DNA of 64,000 bases from Aromatoleum toluclasticum ATCC 700605 (GCF_000378245.1 NZ_KB899491.1:1-64000), one strand, 5' to 3'. Shown: positions 8,431 through 17,127, numbered from the stretch's first letter. Made by a program: numbers and translations. Notes: generated by a model not told the origin, from the sequence alone.

Positions 8431-8569
8431 GTAGGGCGGGATGAAATCCCGCCGTTTTCCGCCGGGTGGCCGACGGTCGCGTGTCAAATGTGGTGCAAGA
8501 GCCTTATCCGCCGCATGTGTCGTCGATGACTATCCATGCGGCGGAAGACGCTTCGCTCTTCCGCCCTAC
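8431..8569. repeat. REP-like inverted repeat, family 1, inside the corrin operon
   Basis: The element starts GTAGGGCGGGATGAAATCCC and ends CTTCGCTCTTCCGCCCTAC. A second internal arm pair is formed by TATCCGCCGCATG and CATGCGGCGGAAG. It belongs to the same family as the elements at 1467, 28235, 61001 and 62141. It touches the cbtA stop codon and divides the operon between cbtA and cobJ. Confidence 0.75.
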
Positions 8570-9360
8570 GCGCGGGCGGTGGCCGCGGCTCCCAGCGTCG
8601 CGAGCGCCGGGCGCACCCAGCGGGCGACCGCCCAGCCGGCGAGGCTGCCAAGGGCAAGCCATTCGATCGCGCTGGAGATTGCGGTGGCGATGGCGAACTG
8701 GCCGGTCAGAACTTCCATCCGGCGTGCCACTTCGTCGCTGTAGGCGGCGAAGGCACCGTCGATGTGCGGTGCGCCGAGCGCGTAGGGCAGGGCCAGCAGG
8801 GCGATCCCGAGCCAGCGCAGGCGGCCGGGGACGAAGGCGAGGACGCTGAGGCCGGTCGCGGAGCAGAGGACGGCGATGAGCCACCAGGTCTGGCGCGCTT
8901 CCAGCGCTGCAGCGGCGGTGCCGGGGATCTCGGGCGGCAGGCCCAGCGAGGGCGCAGCGAAGACGCACAGCCAGGCGGCGGCGCCCCACACGAGGCCGGT
9001 GCGTGCCGAGGCGACGCGGCGGCCGCGCAGGTGTTCCCAGGTCGTGATCGCGGCGATCAGCACGAGGCTGAAGCCGATCGCGGTCATCACGTTGGCAATC
9101 GCGGTCCAGACATGCCGTTCGGTGCCGTCTGCGGGCTCCCAGGCTGCTTCCTCATGGACGTGGGCGGCGCCATGGGCGTCGTCGTGGTCATGAGCCATCG
9201 CGGCAGCGGGTTCGGCGGCTTCAGGAGCTTCGGCCGAGCCTTCGAACACTTCCGCGGCGGCGATGATCGGGATGACCTGCCAGTGCTGAACGGCACTCAC
9301 GAGCAGGCCGGCGAGCGCCCCGACCAGCAGGGCGCAGAGGACGATACGGCGGAACAGCAT
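8566..9360 (-). CDS. cbtA: CbtA-type cobalt transporter subunit
   Basis: A 264-residue integral membrane protein. It begins with MLFRRIVLCALLVGALAGLLVSAVQ-type sequence and has about five hydrophobic segments. A His/Asp-rich loop (AHDHDDAHGAAHVHEE, about residues 56-71) is suited to metal binding. PALGAPHIDG-like sequence (LPYALGAPHIDGAFA) is typical of CbtA. CbtA proteins are predicted cobalt importers found next to cobalamin genes. It lies 14 bases after cbtB, inside the corrin operon, consistent with cobalt supply to CbiX. Confidence 0.9.
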   Translation of the reverse strand: MLFRRIVLCALLVGALAGLLVSAVQHWQVIPIIAAAEVFEGSAEAPEAAEPAAAMAHDHDDAHGAAHVHEEAAWEPADGTERHVWTAIANVMTAIGFSLVLIAAITTWEHLRGRRVASARTGLVWGAAAWLCVFAAPSLGLPPEIPGTAAAALEARQTWWLIAVLCSATGLSVLAFVPGRLRWLGIALLALPYALGAPHIDGAFAAYSDEVARRMEVLTGQFAIATAISSAIEWLALGSLAGWAVARWVRPALATLGAAATARA

Positions 9361-9374
9361 GTCCGGCTCCGGGC

Positions 9375-9560
9375 TCAGTGGCAGGGGAAGACGTTGGAGT
9401 GACGCGTGTCGTGCGCGGCGTTGTGGGCCGCGGCGATGTGGCTGAAGCCCACACCGTAGACGATCACGGCGCCGAGCAACACGGCGGTGACGACGGGCAT
9501 CGCGATTGCCAGCAGGGCGCTCTTCGGGCGGGCGATTTGCAGGGTGGCTTGCTGTTGCAT
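9375..9560 (-). CDS. cbtB: CbtB-type cobalt transporter small subunit
   Basis: A 61-residue protein with one central membrane segment (SALLAIAMPVVTAVLLGAVI). Its conserved C-terminal His motif is HIAAAHNAAHDTRHSNVFPC, with a final His. This layout of a single helix plus a short His-rich tail defines CbtB, the partner of CbtA in predicted cobalt uptake. An AAGGAG-type ribosome site precedes the start at 9560. Confidence 0.92.
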   Translation of the reverse strand: MQQQATLQIARPKSALLAIAMPVVTAVLLGAVIVYGVGFSHIAAAHNAAHDTRHSNVFPCH

Positions 9561-9600
9561 GGTGGTTCTCCTTTTTTGATGGTGTGACAGGGTGTGAAAC

Positions 9601-10017
9601 TCAGTGGGATGCCGGCATGCGGGCGACCGACACCGTTGCGTTGCGGCCGTCCGGGCCGCGCAGCTTGTGTTTTTCGACGACGAGTTGCGTGAGGTCCGTG
9701 CCGGCCGCGATCAGGGCTGCGGCTTCCGACACCGACGGCGTGCCGGTGTAGCGGCGCACCGTCTCGGAGGGGTTCGGCACGGGCACGGCCGCGAGCGTCG
9801 CCGCGGGGTGGAAGGCGATGGTCCAGCCGCGCTGCGAGGCGACGTCGAGCAATCCGGTTTCATCGGCCTTGAGATCGATGCTCGCGACCGCACACACGTC
9901 GGCGAGGCTCGCGCCCGCCTGGGCGAGGGCCTCGTCGATCGCGCGCGCGATCGTCTCCGCGGGCGTGCCGCGATCGCAGCCGAGGCCGAGGGCGACGGGA
10001 CCGACGGAGGCCGTCAC
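9601..10017 (-). CDS. cobE: Cobalamin biosynthesis protein CobE / CbiG C-terminal domain
   Basis: A GTG start at 10017 overlaps the stop of the preceding cbiG N-terminal gene (GTGA). The 138-residue product is the CbiG C-terminal/CobE domain: VALGLGCDRGTPAETIARAI, then LADVCAVASIDLKADE, GLLDVASQRGW and VSEAAALIAAG. In enterobacteria this domain is fused to the CbiG N-terminal half, and the protein opens the lactone ring and releases acetaldehyde from cobalt-precorrin-5A. Here the halves are separate, overlapping genes. The open frame extends to 10206 without homology. Confidence 0.88.
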   Translation of the reverse strand: MTASVGPVALGLGCDRGTPAETIARAIDEALAQAGASLADVCAVASIDLKADETGLLDVASQRGWTIAFHPAATLAAVPVPNPSETVRRYTGTPSVSEAAALIAAGTDLTQLVVEKHKLRGPDGRNATVSVARMPASH

Positions 10018-10787
10018 GCGGCCTCCAGCGGCGGGCGGTAGATCACGCGGCGGCCGGCGAGACGTTCGCTCCAGCCGGCGGGCAGATCGCGTTGGCTGAT
10101 CCACAGCACGGCGCCGAACTGGTCCGGATCGACGTCCTCGAGGCGCTCGAAGCGCTTGAGGTTCGCGGGCAGCGGACCACTGCGTCCGTTCGCGTGACGC
10201 GCCCACCAGTCGCCGCTGCCGGCTTCTTGCACGAGCGCGACGGGCTCGTCGTTCACGACCGCGGCGCTCGCGCGCACGATCTCGTCGTGGCTCGCGTCGA
10301 AAGTCCAGCCCAGTTCGCGGCCGAGGAGATCGACGGCGAGCGTCTCGCGCGCGTCGGACGCGGTCGTGAGCACCGACTGCGCGCCGAGCGCCGCGGCGAG
10401 CACGCCCGCGAGCGCGTTCGCGCCGCCGAGGTGGCCGGACAGCATCGGGATCGCGTAGCGGGCGCCCTCATCGAGCACGACGATGCCGGGGTCCTGCTCC
10501 TTGGCCTTCAGGTGCGGCGCGATCAGGCGCACGACGGCGCCGAGCGAGACGATCGCGACGATGCCGTCGAAGCCCGCGAAGAGCGCCGGGATCTGGTCGC
10601 CGGTCTTGCCGGTGTAGCAGGCGGCGGCGCCGGGCGCGGCGGCTTCGGCTTCGGCGCGGAATTTCTCCGGCGCGAAGAGGCGGGCACCGGGGACCGCCGC
10701 GACGACGCGGCCGGCGAGCGCGATGCCGTGCTTGGTGATCGAGACGACCGCGACGCGTTCGTTCGGGAAGGGGAGTTGCGCGCTCAT
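10014..10787 (-). CDS. cbiG: Cobalamin biosynthesis protein CbiG, N-terminal and central domains
   Basis: The 257-residue protein starts MSAQLPFPNERVAVVSITKH at the ATG at 10787, which overlaps the cobI stop by 4 bases. LYAPEKFR-like sequence (LFAPEKFRAEAE), FDGIVAIVSLGAVVRLIAPH and YAIPMLSGHLGGANALA are the conserved CbiG motifs. With the separately encoded C-terminal domain (9601-10017) it should act as cobalt-precorrin-5A hydrolase. That reaction belongs to the anaerobic (early cobalt) pathway and agrees with the presence of CbiX and CbiD. Confidence 0.92.
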   Translation of the reverse strand: MSAQLPFPNERVAVVSITKHGIALAGRVVAAVPGARLFAPEKFRAEAEAAAPGAAACYTGKTGDQIPALFAGFDGIVAIVSLGAVVRLIAPHLKAKEQDPGIVVLDEGARYAIPMLSGHLGGANALAGVLAAALGAQSVLTTASDARETLAVDLLGRELGWTFDASHDEIVRASAAVVNDEPVALVQEAGSGDWWARHANGRSGPLPANLKRFERLEDVDPDQFGAVLWISQRDLPAGWSERLAGRRVIYRPPLEAA

Positions 10788-11590
10788 GCGGTGGCCTCTG
10801 TGCTTTCGGTGGCCGCCGCGCGCTTGCGGCAGCCTCGACGCAGCTCGCCGCGCGCGCGCTTGGGGTTCTGCACCAGCAGCAGCGACAGGTAATTGACCTT
10901 CTCGCCGCGCAGGCTCGCGACGTCCTTGACGACGCGCTCCTCGGGCGAACCGACCTTCTCGACGAAGCAACTCGTCGCGACGAGGTCGCGCGCTTCGAGG
11001 AGATCGAGCACCTCGTCGAGGAGCGGCTTCACCTTCATCAGCACCAGCGTGTCGAACTCGTCGAGGAGGTGGTCGATCACCGACACGCCGTAGGCCGCCG
11101 GGATCACCGCGACCGTTTCGTCCTCCTCGGCGAGCGCGATGTCGGCGCAGGCGGCTGCGGCGGCGAAGGAGCTCACGCCGGGGATGGTCTCGACTTCGAC
11201 TTCGGGCGCGAGCTCGCGCACGGCACGGGCGAGGTGGCGGAAAGTCGAGTAGGTCGACGCGTCGCCCTCGACGAGGAAGGCAATGTCGCGCCCTTCGGCG
11301 AGGAGTTCGGCGGTGCGGGCCGCGGCGCGCGCCCAGGCTTTCGCGAGCGCCACGGCGTCGCGCGTCATCGGGAACACCAGTTCGACCGCGTCGGCCGGCA
11401 CGGCTAGGCCGGCGCGCACGACGATGTCGAGCGCGTAGGAGCGTTCCTCGGCCTTCTTCACCGGATAGGTCCAGCGTGCGTCCGACTGCAGCGCGGTCCA
11501 GCCGCGGCGCGTGATCAGGTCGGGATCGCCGGGGCCGAGCGACACGCCGATCAGGCGGCCGTAGCGGGGCGTGGGGAGAGCGTCATTCAT
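10784..11590 (-). CDS. cobI: Precorrin-2 C20-methyltransferase (CobI/CbiL)
   Basis: A 268-residue SAM-dependent methylase starting MNDALPTPRYGRLIGVSLGP. Family motifs include GVSLGPGDPDLITRRGW, VAFLVEGD-like IAFLVEGDASTYSTFRHL, ETIPGVSSFAAAAA and LVLMKVKPLLDEVLDLLE. The enzyme methylates C20 of (cobalt-)precorrin-2. It overlaps cobL by 8 bases and cbiG by 4 bases, indicating tight translational coupling. The basic C-terminal tail (RGCRKRAAATES) is short and variable. Confidence 0.94.
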   Translation of the reverse strand: MNDALPTPRYGRLIGVSLGPGDPDLITRRGWTALQSDARWTYPVKKAEERSYALDIVVRAGLAVPADAVELVFPMTRDAVALAKAWARAAARTAELLAEGRDIAFLVEGDASTYSTFRHLARAVRELAPEVEVETIPGVSSFAAAAACADIALAEEDETVAVIPAAYGVSVIDHLLDEFDTLVLMKVKPLLDEVLDLLEARDLVATSCFVEKVGSPEERVVKDVASLRGEKVNYLSLLLVQNPKRARGELRRGCRKRAAATESTEATA

Positions 11591-12890
11591 TGTTGTTCTC
11601 TGCTTGGGGAGTGTTCTTGTGCGCGGTCACGATCCACACCGGGTTCTGCGCCGCGAGGCGGTGCATGTCGAGGATGGGCTGGCTGCGCGCGGCCGACAGC
11701 ATCGTCACGTCCCATGCGGCACCGGCGGCAGCGAGCGCGGCGGTCGCGGTGGCGAGGTTCTCGATCGTGACGAAGTTCATCACCAGCCGCCCGGCGGGTC
11801 TCAGACGCGCGAGAATCAGCTCGATCAGGCCCGCGAGTTCGCCGCCCGAACCGCCGATGAAGACCGCATCCGGATCGGGCCAGGCGTCGAGGCCGTCGGG
11901 CGCCTTGCCCTCGACGAGCGTGTAGTTCGTCGCCTGCAGGCGGCGGGCGTTCTCGCGTGCGTTGGCCGCATCGCCGGTGTTCTTCTCGATTGCCCAGACG
12001 TGGCCGAGGCGCGCGATGCGCGAGGCCTCCAGCCCGACCGAGCCCGAGCCGGCACCGATGTCCCAGACGAGGCTGTCGGCGCGCAGGCCGAGCTTCGCGA
12101 GCGACACGGCGCGCGCTTCGAGCTTGGTGATCAGGCCCTTCTCGGGCTGGCGCTGCACGAAGTCGCCGTCCTCGAAGCCGAACACGGCGCGCTGCGAGGG
12201 CGTTGCGACACGGTCGATGACGATGATGTTGGGATCGGGGAAGCGGCGCGCCGCAGCCTCCGCGAGCGTGAGGTCGGCGAAGATCGTCTCGTCGGGCAGG
12301 CACAGGCGTGCGGCGACCGAGATGCGCACGTCCTCGCCATAGCCCGCCGCGAGCAAGGCGCGCGCGACGCGGTCGGGGCTGTTTGCGGGGCTGGTGAAGC
12401 TGACGACCCGACCGTGCTCGGCGACCGCGCGCACGACGGGGTACAGCCCGTGCTCCGGCGTCGCACCGTCGCACCACTCCCCGGCGTCCGCGCCGTGGCA
12501 GGAGCGGATCGCCGCGTCCTGCCAGGTCTTGTTCAGGCGCGCGCACGCGATCGCGATCGTCGACGGCGCGGGAAGCACCTCCACGCTCGCCGCACCGATC
12601 CTGTCGATCAGGAAGCGTCCGATGCCGTGGCACAGCGGGTCGCCGGTCGCGAGCACGGTCACCGGCAGGTGATCGGCGAGCGCTGCGCGCACCCATTCGG
12701 GCGTCCTGCCGAGCGCGCCATCCATGTCGCGCAACTCGACGTCGCTGCCCAGATGCGGTGCGACGAGATCCAGCGTGCGGCGCGCGCCGATCACGACGCG
12801 GCTCGCGGCGAGGCGCGCGCGGCCGGTGGCGGAAAGCCCCTCCCAGCCGTCGTCGAGGATGCCCAGGATCAGGCAGCGATGGTCTGGCAT
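11583..12890 (-). CDS. cobL: Bifunctional precorrin-6Y C5,15-methyltransferase, decarboxylating (CobL, CbiE-CbiT fusion)
   Basis: The ATG at 12890 gives 435 residues (MPDHRCLILGILDDGWEGLS). Residues about 8-200 are the CbiE methylase domain (VTVLATGDPLCHGIGRFL, EVLPAPSTIAIACARL). About 235-420 is the CbiT Rossmann domain: PEKGLITKLEARAVSLAKL, then LVWDIGAGSGSVGLEASRI and PDAVFIGGSGGELAGLI. The fusion carries out the C5 and C15 methylations and the C12 decarboxylation. It overlaps cbiD by 22 bases and cobI by 8. The frame is open to 13160, but that part is shadow of cbiD. Confidence 0.94.
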   Translation of the reverse strand: MPDHRCLILGILDDGWEGLSATGRARLAASRVVIGARRTLDLVAPHLGSDVELRDMDGALGRTPEWVRAALADHLPVTVLATGDPLCHGIGRFLIDRIGAASVEVLPAPSTIAIACARLNKTWQDAAIRSCHGADAGEWCDGATPEHGLYPVVRAVAEHGRVVSFTSPANSPDRVARALLAAGYGEDVRISVAARLCLPDETIFADLTLAEAAARRFPDPNIIVIDRVATPSQRAVFGFEDGDFVQRQPEKGLITKLEARAVSLAKLGLRADSLVWDIGAGSGSVGLEASRIARLGHVWAIEKNTGDAANARENARRLQATNYTLVEGKAPDGLDAWPDPDAVFIGGSGGELAGLIELILARLRPAGRLVMNFVTIENLATATAALAAAGAAWDVTMLSAARSQPILDMHRLAAQNPVWIVTAHKNTPQAENNNE

Positions 12891-14035
12891 TCGGATTCCT
12901 CCACGGTAACGATGGGCGCGCCTTCGAAGTTGAATGCGAGCACGGTCAGGCGGTGCGGGCCGGGATAGCGTTCGCGCAGGGTACGGATCGCGCGCAGTGC
13001 GAGCGCGCGGTGGAAGGGCACGGTGAGCCCCAGTTCGGCGAGGCTTTCGGCGGCGAAGCGCGCGGTCTCGGCGGCGCGGATCTGCTCCACGATCTCCTCC
13101 GGCGCGCCCGCTTCGATGGCGGCGTCGGCGATCAACGTGCGGTCGATCTCCGCGCGCCACGCGTGCGTCACCGACAGGCCCTGCGCGATCTTGGTCAGCT
13201 TGCCGACCATCGCACCGAGCACGATGTGGCGCATGCCCAGCTTTACCGCGGTGGTGAAGGCGGCCTTGACGAAGTCGCCGAACTCGACGAAACAGGCTTC
13301 GTCGAGTTCGGGGAACACGCGCATCGCGCCTTTCTCGGTACGCCCGCCGGTGGTCAGCACCACGGTTGTCTGGCCCTGGGCTGCGGCGACTTCGATCGCC
13401 TGCACCACGCTCGCCCGCCAGGCAGCGGTGGAGAACGGGCGCACGATGCCGGTCGTGCCGAGGATGCTGATCCCGCCGAGGATGCCGAGGCGCGCATTGA
13501 GCGTCTTCTTCGCCATCTCCTCGCCGCCGGGCACCGAGATCGTCACCTCCAGGCTGTCGCCCGCGGCCAGTATTTCGGCACCGGCGCGCGCGACGTTCTC
13601 GCAGATGTTCTTGCGCGGCACCGGGTTGATCGCGGGGCCGCCGACGTCGAGCCCGAGGCCCGGTTTCGTGACCACGCCCACCCCCGGCCCGCCCTTCAGG
13701 ATCACCTCACCGACGCCGTCTCGGATGCGGCGCACGTCGACGGTCAGATGCGCCTTGTCGGTCGCGTCCGGGTCGTCGCCCGCGTCCTTGATGCTCACCG
13801 CGTGCGCGCAGTCGCCGTCGACGCGCCCGTCGGTGATGCGGAAAGTCACGTGCGTCGTATTCGGCAGCACGCATTCGATCTCGGCCGGCACTTCGCCGTG
13901 CACGAGGCCGAGTGTCGCCGCAGTCGCCGCGGCGGCCGAGTTCGCACCGGTCGTGAAACCCGAGCGATTGCCGCGCTCGCGCTTCGCGTCGCCCTTGCGC
14001 ACTTTCTCCGGCACGGCGTGGCCCGCTGCCATCAT
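12869..14035 (-). CDS. cbiD: Cobalt-precorrin-5B C1-methyltransferase (CbiD)
   Basis: A 388-residue protein. Diagnostic motifs are RSGFTTGANSAAAATAATLG, VSIKDAGDDPDATD, ILKGGPGVGVVTKPGLGLD, AINPVPRKNI, GILGGISILGTTGIVRPFS and LGAMVGKLTKIAQG. CbiD replaces the oxygen-pathway CobF step, so this is strong evidence for the anaerobic route. It starts MM at 14035; either Met is possible. It sits 21 bases after cobH and overlaps cobL. Confidence 0.95.
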   Translation of the reverse strand: MMAAGHAVPEKVRKGDAKRERGNRSGFTTGANSAAAATAATLGLVHGEVPAEIECVLPNTTHVTFRITDGRVDGDCAHAVSIKDAGDDPDATDKAHLTVDVRRIRDGVGEVILKGGPGVGVVTKPGLGLDVGGPAINPVPRKNICENVARAGAEILAAGDSLEVTISVPGGEEMAKKTLNARLGILGGISILGTTGIVRPFSTAAWRASVVQAIEVAAAQGQTTVVLTTGGRTEKGAMRVFPELDEACFVEFGDFVKAAFTTAVKLGMRHIVLGAMVGKLTKIAQGLSVTHAWRAEIDRTLIADAAIEAGAPEEIVEQIRAAETARFAAESLAELGLTVPFHRALALRAIRTLRERYPGPHRLTVLAFNFEGAPIVTVEESECQTIAA

Positions 14036-14056
14036 TCGACTCCGTTGGTTGCTGGT

Positions 14057-14743
14057 TCAGGCTGCCGACGCCTGCTGTTCGCGCTGGCGCGCTTCGGCCA
14101 GACCCAGCAGCGCGTGGATCGCCGCGACGACCAGCGTCGAGCCGCCCTTGCGGCCGCGGATCACGATCCACGGCACGTCCGCGACTTCTGCCATCAGATC
14201 CTTCGACTCGGCCGCCGACACGAAGCCGACCGGCATGCCGATCACCAGCGCCGGGCGCGCGCCTTCCTCGCGGATCAGGCGCACGACCTCGATCAACGCC
14301 GTCGGCGCGTTGCCGATGCCGACGATCGCGCCGTCGAGCAGCCCCTGCCGGTGAGCCTTGCGCATCGCCTGCACGGCGCGCGTGGTCTCCTCGGCCTTCG
14401 CCTGCTCGATCACGTCGGCGTCCGAGATGAACTGGTGGGTCGTGATGCCGAAGTGCGCGAGGCGCGACGCCGACAGGCCGACGCAGATCATCTCGACGTC
14501 GGCGACGACACGCGTGCCGCCGGCGAGGATCGCTTCCAGCCCCGCCGCGACCGCATCAGCGTGGAAGTCGGTGAGGCCGTTGAATTCGAAGTCCGCGTTC
14601 GCGTGGATCATGCGACGCACGATCGGCCACTGCTCCGGCCGGTAGTCGTGACGGCCGACCTCGGCGTCGATGATCGCGAAGGAATCGTGCTCGATCGCGC
14701 GTCCGGCGGCGGTGAGCTGTTCGGTGACGACGTTGCTGTTCAT
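14057..14743 (-). CDS. cobH: Precorrin-8X methylmutase (CobH/CbiC)
   Basis: A 228-residue protein starting MNSNVVTEQLTAAGRAIEHD at the ATG at 14743, only 4 bases after the cbiX stop. RRMIHANADFEFN with its active-site His is characteristic, as are VVADVEMICVGLSASRL, AIVGIGNAPTALIEVVRLI and ALVIGMPVGFVSAAESK. The enzyme moves the C11 methyl to C12 to form (cobalt-)hydrogenobyrinate. Upstream frame extension runs into the His-rich end of cbiX and is not real. Confidence 0.95.
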   Translation of the reverse strand: MNSNVVTEQLTAAGRAIEHDSFAIIDAEVGRHDYRPEQWPIVRRMIHANADFEFNGLTDFHADAVAAGLEAILAGGTRVVADVEMICVGLSASRLAHFGITTHQFISDADVIEQAKAEETTRAVQAMRKAHRQGLLDGAIVGIGNAPTALIEVVRLIREEGARPALVIGMPVGFVSAAESKDLMAEVADVPWIVIRGRKGGSTLVVAAIHALLGLAEARQREQQASAA

Positions 14744-14747
14744 GGTT

Positions 14748-15719
14748 TCAGGCGTGGGCGTGGTGGGCGCAGCCGGCGTGCGGCCGATTGTTGGTAGATG
14801 GGTTGTGGGCGCAGCCGTGGCCATGATCGTGGTCGTGGTGCTCATGGCTGTGGCCGTGGTGAGGATCGTGGTCGTGGTGGCCTGCGGTATGGCTATGGTC
14901 GTGCAGGTGCTCGGCTTCGGCAGCGAGGCGGTACTTGCAGCCGTCGCATTCGAGGAGCGCCTCTTCATCGCTGTGCGCGTCGGCGGCGCGCGCTTCGACC
15001 AGCTCGAAGATCCCCTTGTCGAAGCCGAAATGCGTGCCGAGCGCGAACGCGATCTGCGGATACTGCGCACGCAGGCGCGCGAGCTGCGCGTCGATGCGCT
15101 CGATCAGCACGCCGGTGAAGAGATACACCGGCACCACCGCGATCTGTGTCATGCCGAGGCGCACCTGGCGCTGCACGGCCGTCTCGAGCCGCGGCCAGGT
15201 CACGCCGGTGAAGGCGAGATCGACCAGCTCGTGGTCGGTGGCTTCAAACATCCAGCGCGCCATCTTCGCGAGCTCGCCGTTCGCACCCGCGTCCGACGAG
15301 CCGCGCCCGAGCAGGATCACGCTGGTGGTGCAGGGATCGGGCATGTTCAGCGCGTGCATCAGGCGGTCGAGCTGCCCCATCAGCACGTCGAAGATCTCCC
15401 GCCCCATGCCGAGATGGCGGGTGCAGTCGAAGGCCACTTCCGGGTAGCGTTCGCGCGCGGCCTCGATCGCGGCCGGGATTTCCATCTTCACGTGGCCCGC
15501 GGCGTTGAGGATGAAGGGGATCACGACCACGCGCCTGGCGCCTTGCGCGGCGCGGTCGAGCCCGGCGTCGAGCAGCACGTCGGCGTACTCGATGAAGCAG
15601 GCCTCGATGCGCCACTCGGGTCGGCGCGCGCGCCACTCGGCGGCGAAGCGTTCGATCTCGTCGTTGCCCGCGCGGTTGCGCGAGCCGTGGCCGACCAGCA
15701 GGATCGTCGTGTCTTTCAT
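14748..15719 (-). CDS. cbiX: Sirohydrochlorin cobaltochelatase CbiX (long form) with His-rich tail
   Basis: A 323-residue protein starting MKDTTILLVGHGSRNRAGND. Two CbiX repeats are visible. The first has VGHGSRNRAGNDE, EACFIEYADVLLDAGL and VVVIPFILNAAGHVKMEIP. The second has VILLGRGSSDAGANGE and AVVPVYLFTGVLIERI. ECDGCKYRL near residue 270 is a CxxC motif of the long form, often tied to an iron-sulfur cluster. The last 45 residues are extremely His-rich (HHDHDPHHGHSHEHHDHDHG) and probably store or hand over Co2+. It inserts cobalt into sirohydrochlorin to start the anaerobic pathway. It overlaps cobM by 4 bases. Confidence 0.94.
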   Translation of the reverse strand: MKDTTILLVGHGSRNRAGNDEIERFAAEWRARRPEWRIEACFIEYADVLLDAGLDRAAQGARRVVVIPFILNAAGHVKMEIPAAIEAARERYPEVAFDCTRHLGMGREIFDVLMGQLDRLMHALNMPDPCTTSVILLGRGSSDAGANGELAKMARWMFEATDHELVDLAFTGVTWPRLETAVQRQVRLGMTQIAVVPVYLFTGVLIERIDAQLARLRAQYPQIAFALGTHFGFDKGIFELVEARAADAHSDEEALLECDGCKYRLAAEAEHLHDHSHTAGHHDHDPHHGHSHEHHDHDHGHGCAHNPSTNNRPHAGCAHHAHA

Positions 15720-16525
15720 GATGCGTCTTCCGTGACGGTGGCCCGGCGGAAGCGGTGGCTGAAAGCCGGGTCGTAGAGTTTTGAACGGGCGATCTCGGGC
15801 CAGTCGCGCGCGCCCAGCGCGGGGCTCGCGATGATCATCGCCTGCGAGGCGATCTTCTCGGCCTGGCACTTCTTCTTGATGTCGGCGAGCGTGCCGCGCA
15901 CGATCTTCTCCTCGCCCGGCCAGCTCGCCTTCTGCACGACGAGGATGGGCGCGTCCTCCGGCCAGCCGGCGCGGCGCAACGCGTCCTGCACCTCGTGCAG
16001 CAGCGTGATCGACAGGAAGATGCACAGCGTCGTGCGGTGCGCGGCGAGCGCGTCGAGCTCCTCGCCCGGCGGCATCGGCGTGCGGCCCGCGACGCGCGTG
16101 AGGATCACCGTCTGCGTGACTTCCGGCAGCGTCAGCGTCTCGCCCGCCGCGGCGGCCGAGGCCATCGCCGAGGACACGCCCGGCACCACCTTCCACGGCA
16201 CGCCCGCGGCGTCGAGCAGCCGCGTCATCTCGACCAGCGCTCCGTACAGGCCCGGATCGCCGGTCTGCAGCCGCACGACCGTCTCATGTCGCGATGCCGC
16301 GTCGATCAGCCAGGCGCCCATCTCCTCGAGCGTCATGTCTTTCGAGTCGCGAATGGTGCAGCCGTCGGGCGCGTAAAGCGTCGCCGCCTGGTCGACGAGC
16401 GAGCCGGCGAACAGGATGCCGCCCGCCTGCTCCAGCAGGCGGCGGCCCTTGACGGTGATCAGGTCCGGATCGCCCGGACCGGCGCCGACGAACCACACGG
16501 TTCCCGGCGCGGAATTGGAATGCAT
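15716..16525 (-). CDS. cobM: Precorrin-4 C11-methyltransferase (CobM/CbiF)
   Basis: First gene of the corrin operon. The ATG at 16525 (MHSNSAPGTVWFVGAGPGDP) gives 269 residues and fits the usual 250-270. CbiF motifs are FVGAGPGDPDLITVKGRRLL, LFAGSLVDQAATLYAP, VRLQTGDPGLYGALVEM and VVPGVSSAMASAAAAGETLT. It methylates C11 of (cobalt-)precorrin-4. An in-frame ATG at 16546 is an alternative start. The leader from here to the riboswitch at 16753 is about 230 bases. Confidence 0.95.
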   Translation of the reverse strand: MHSNSAPGTVWFVGAGPGDPDLITVKGRRLLEQAGGILFAGSLVDQAATLYAPDGCTIRDSKDMTLEEMGAWLIDAASRHETVVRLQTGDPGLYGALVEMTRLLDAAGVPWKVVPGVSSAMASAAAAGETLTLPEVTQTVILTRVAGRTPMPPGEELDALAAHRTTLCIFLSITLLHEVQDALRRAGWPEDAPILVVQKASWPGEEKIVRGTLADIKKKCQAEKIASQAMIIASPALGARDWPEIARSKLYDPAFSHRFRRATVTEDAS

Positions 16526-16752
16526 GACGCTTCCCCGCGAGTGCATTGAACACGCACCGGGGGATGGCAGCAGTCGACAACGCCGGCGAACAGGCGCGAT
16601 CGAGTGCAACTTGTGGCTGGGTCGATGAGGCGAGGCGGACGGGCGAGAGCCCGCGGCGGACGCGATCGGATACCAGTCGGCAAGCCCACACCCCGGGGCA
16701 CAAACCTACTTCCGGAAGTCGGAGCATCGCTGGATCGCGATACAGGACTTCC

Positions 16753-16960
16753 GCATCGATCGGGCCGGTCTTCTGGCTCGCCTTCCACCGGATACCGCCG
16801 CCTTCCCGAGCGCGAGGCTCAGTGGCGTGTGGCGGTTCCGTCAGGCTTACAGCAGCGGGGGCTGCGCCGGACTGGTCGGGGGAACGTGTCCCCGGACTTC
16901 ACCGGACTTCCCGTTTCACCCCGTCGCGCGGTCGCGCGTCGGGGAACCCGGATCGATATC
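16753..16960 (-). ncRNA. Cobalamin riboswitch heading the corrin biosynthesis operon
   Basis: On the minus strand the closing stem is ATCGATCCGGG near 16957 with CCCGATCGAT near 16753. Between them come GGTGAAACGGGAAGTCCGGT, the B12 box AGCCCCCGCTGCTGTAAGCC, CCACTGAGC, GGGAAGGCGG and the 3' motif GCCAGAAGACCGGCC. The order and spacing match AdoCbl riboswitches. It lies upstream of cobM and should shut the operon down when cobalamin is sufficient. Confidence 0.95.
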
Positions 16961-17127
16961 AGGTGGAGGATAGGCGAAGCGTCCCGGGCGCGCAAGTTGC
17001 CGTCGCGTCATTCGGCATCCCGCCTGCGCGCCGCTTACCCAAGCCGGGTAGTCCGCATTTCCGCGAATACGCCCAGCGTATGCAGCCGGCGTTCCACGCT
17101 GTTGCGGATCCGGTTATGCTGGCGGGC

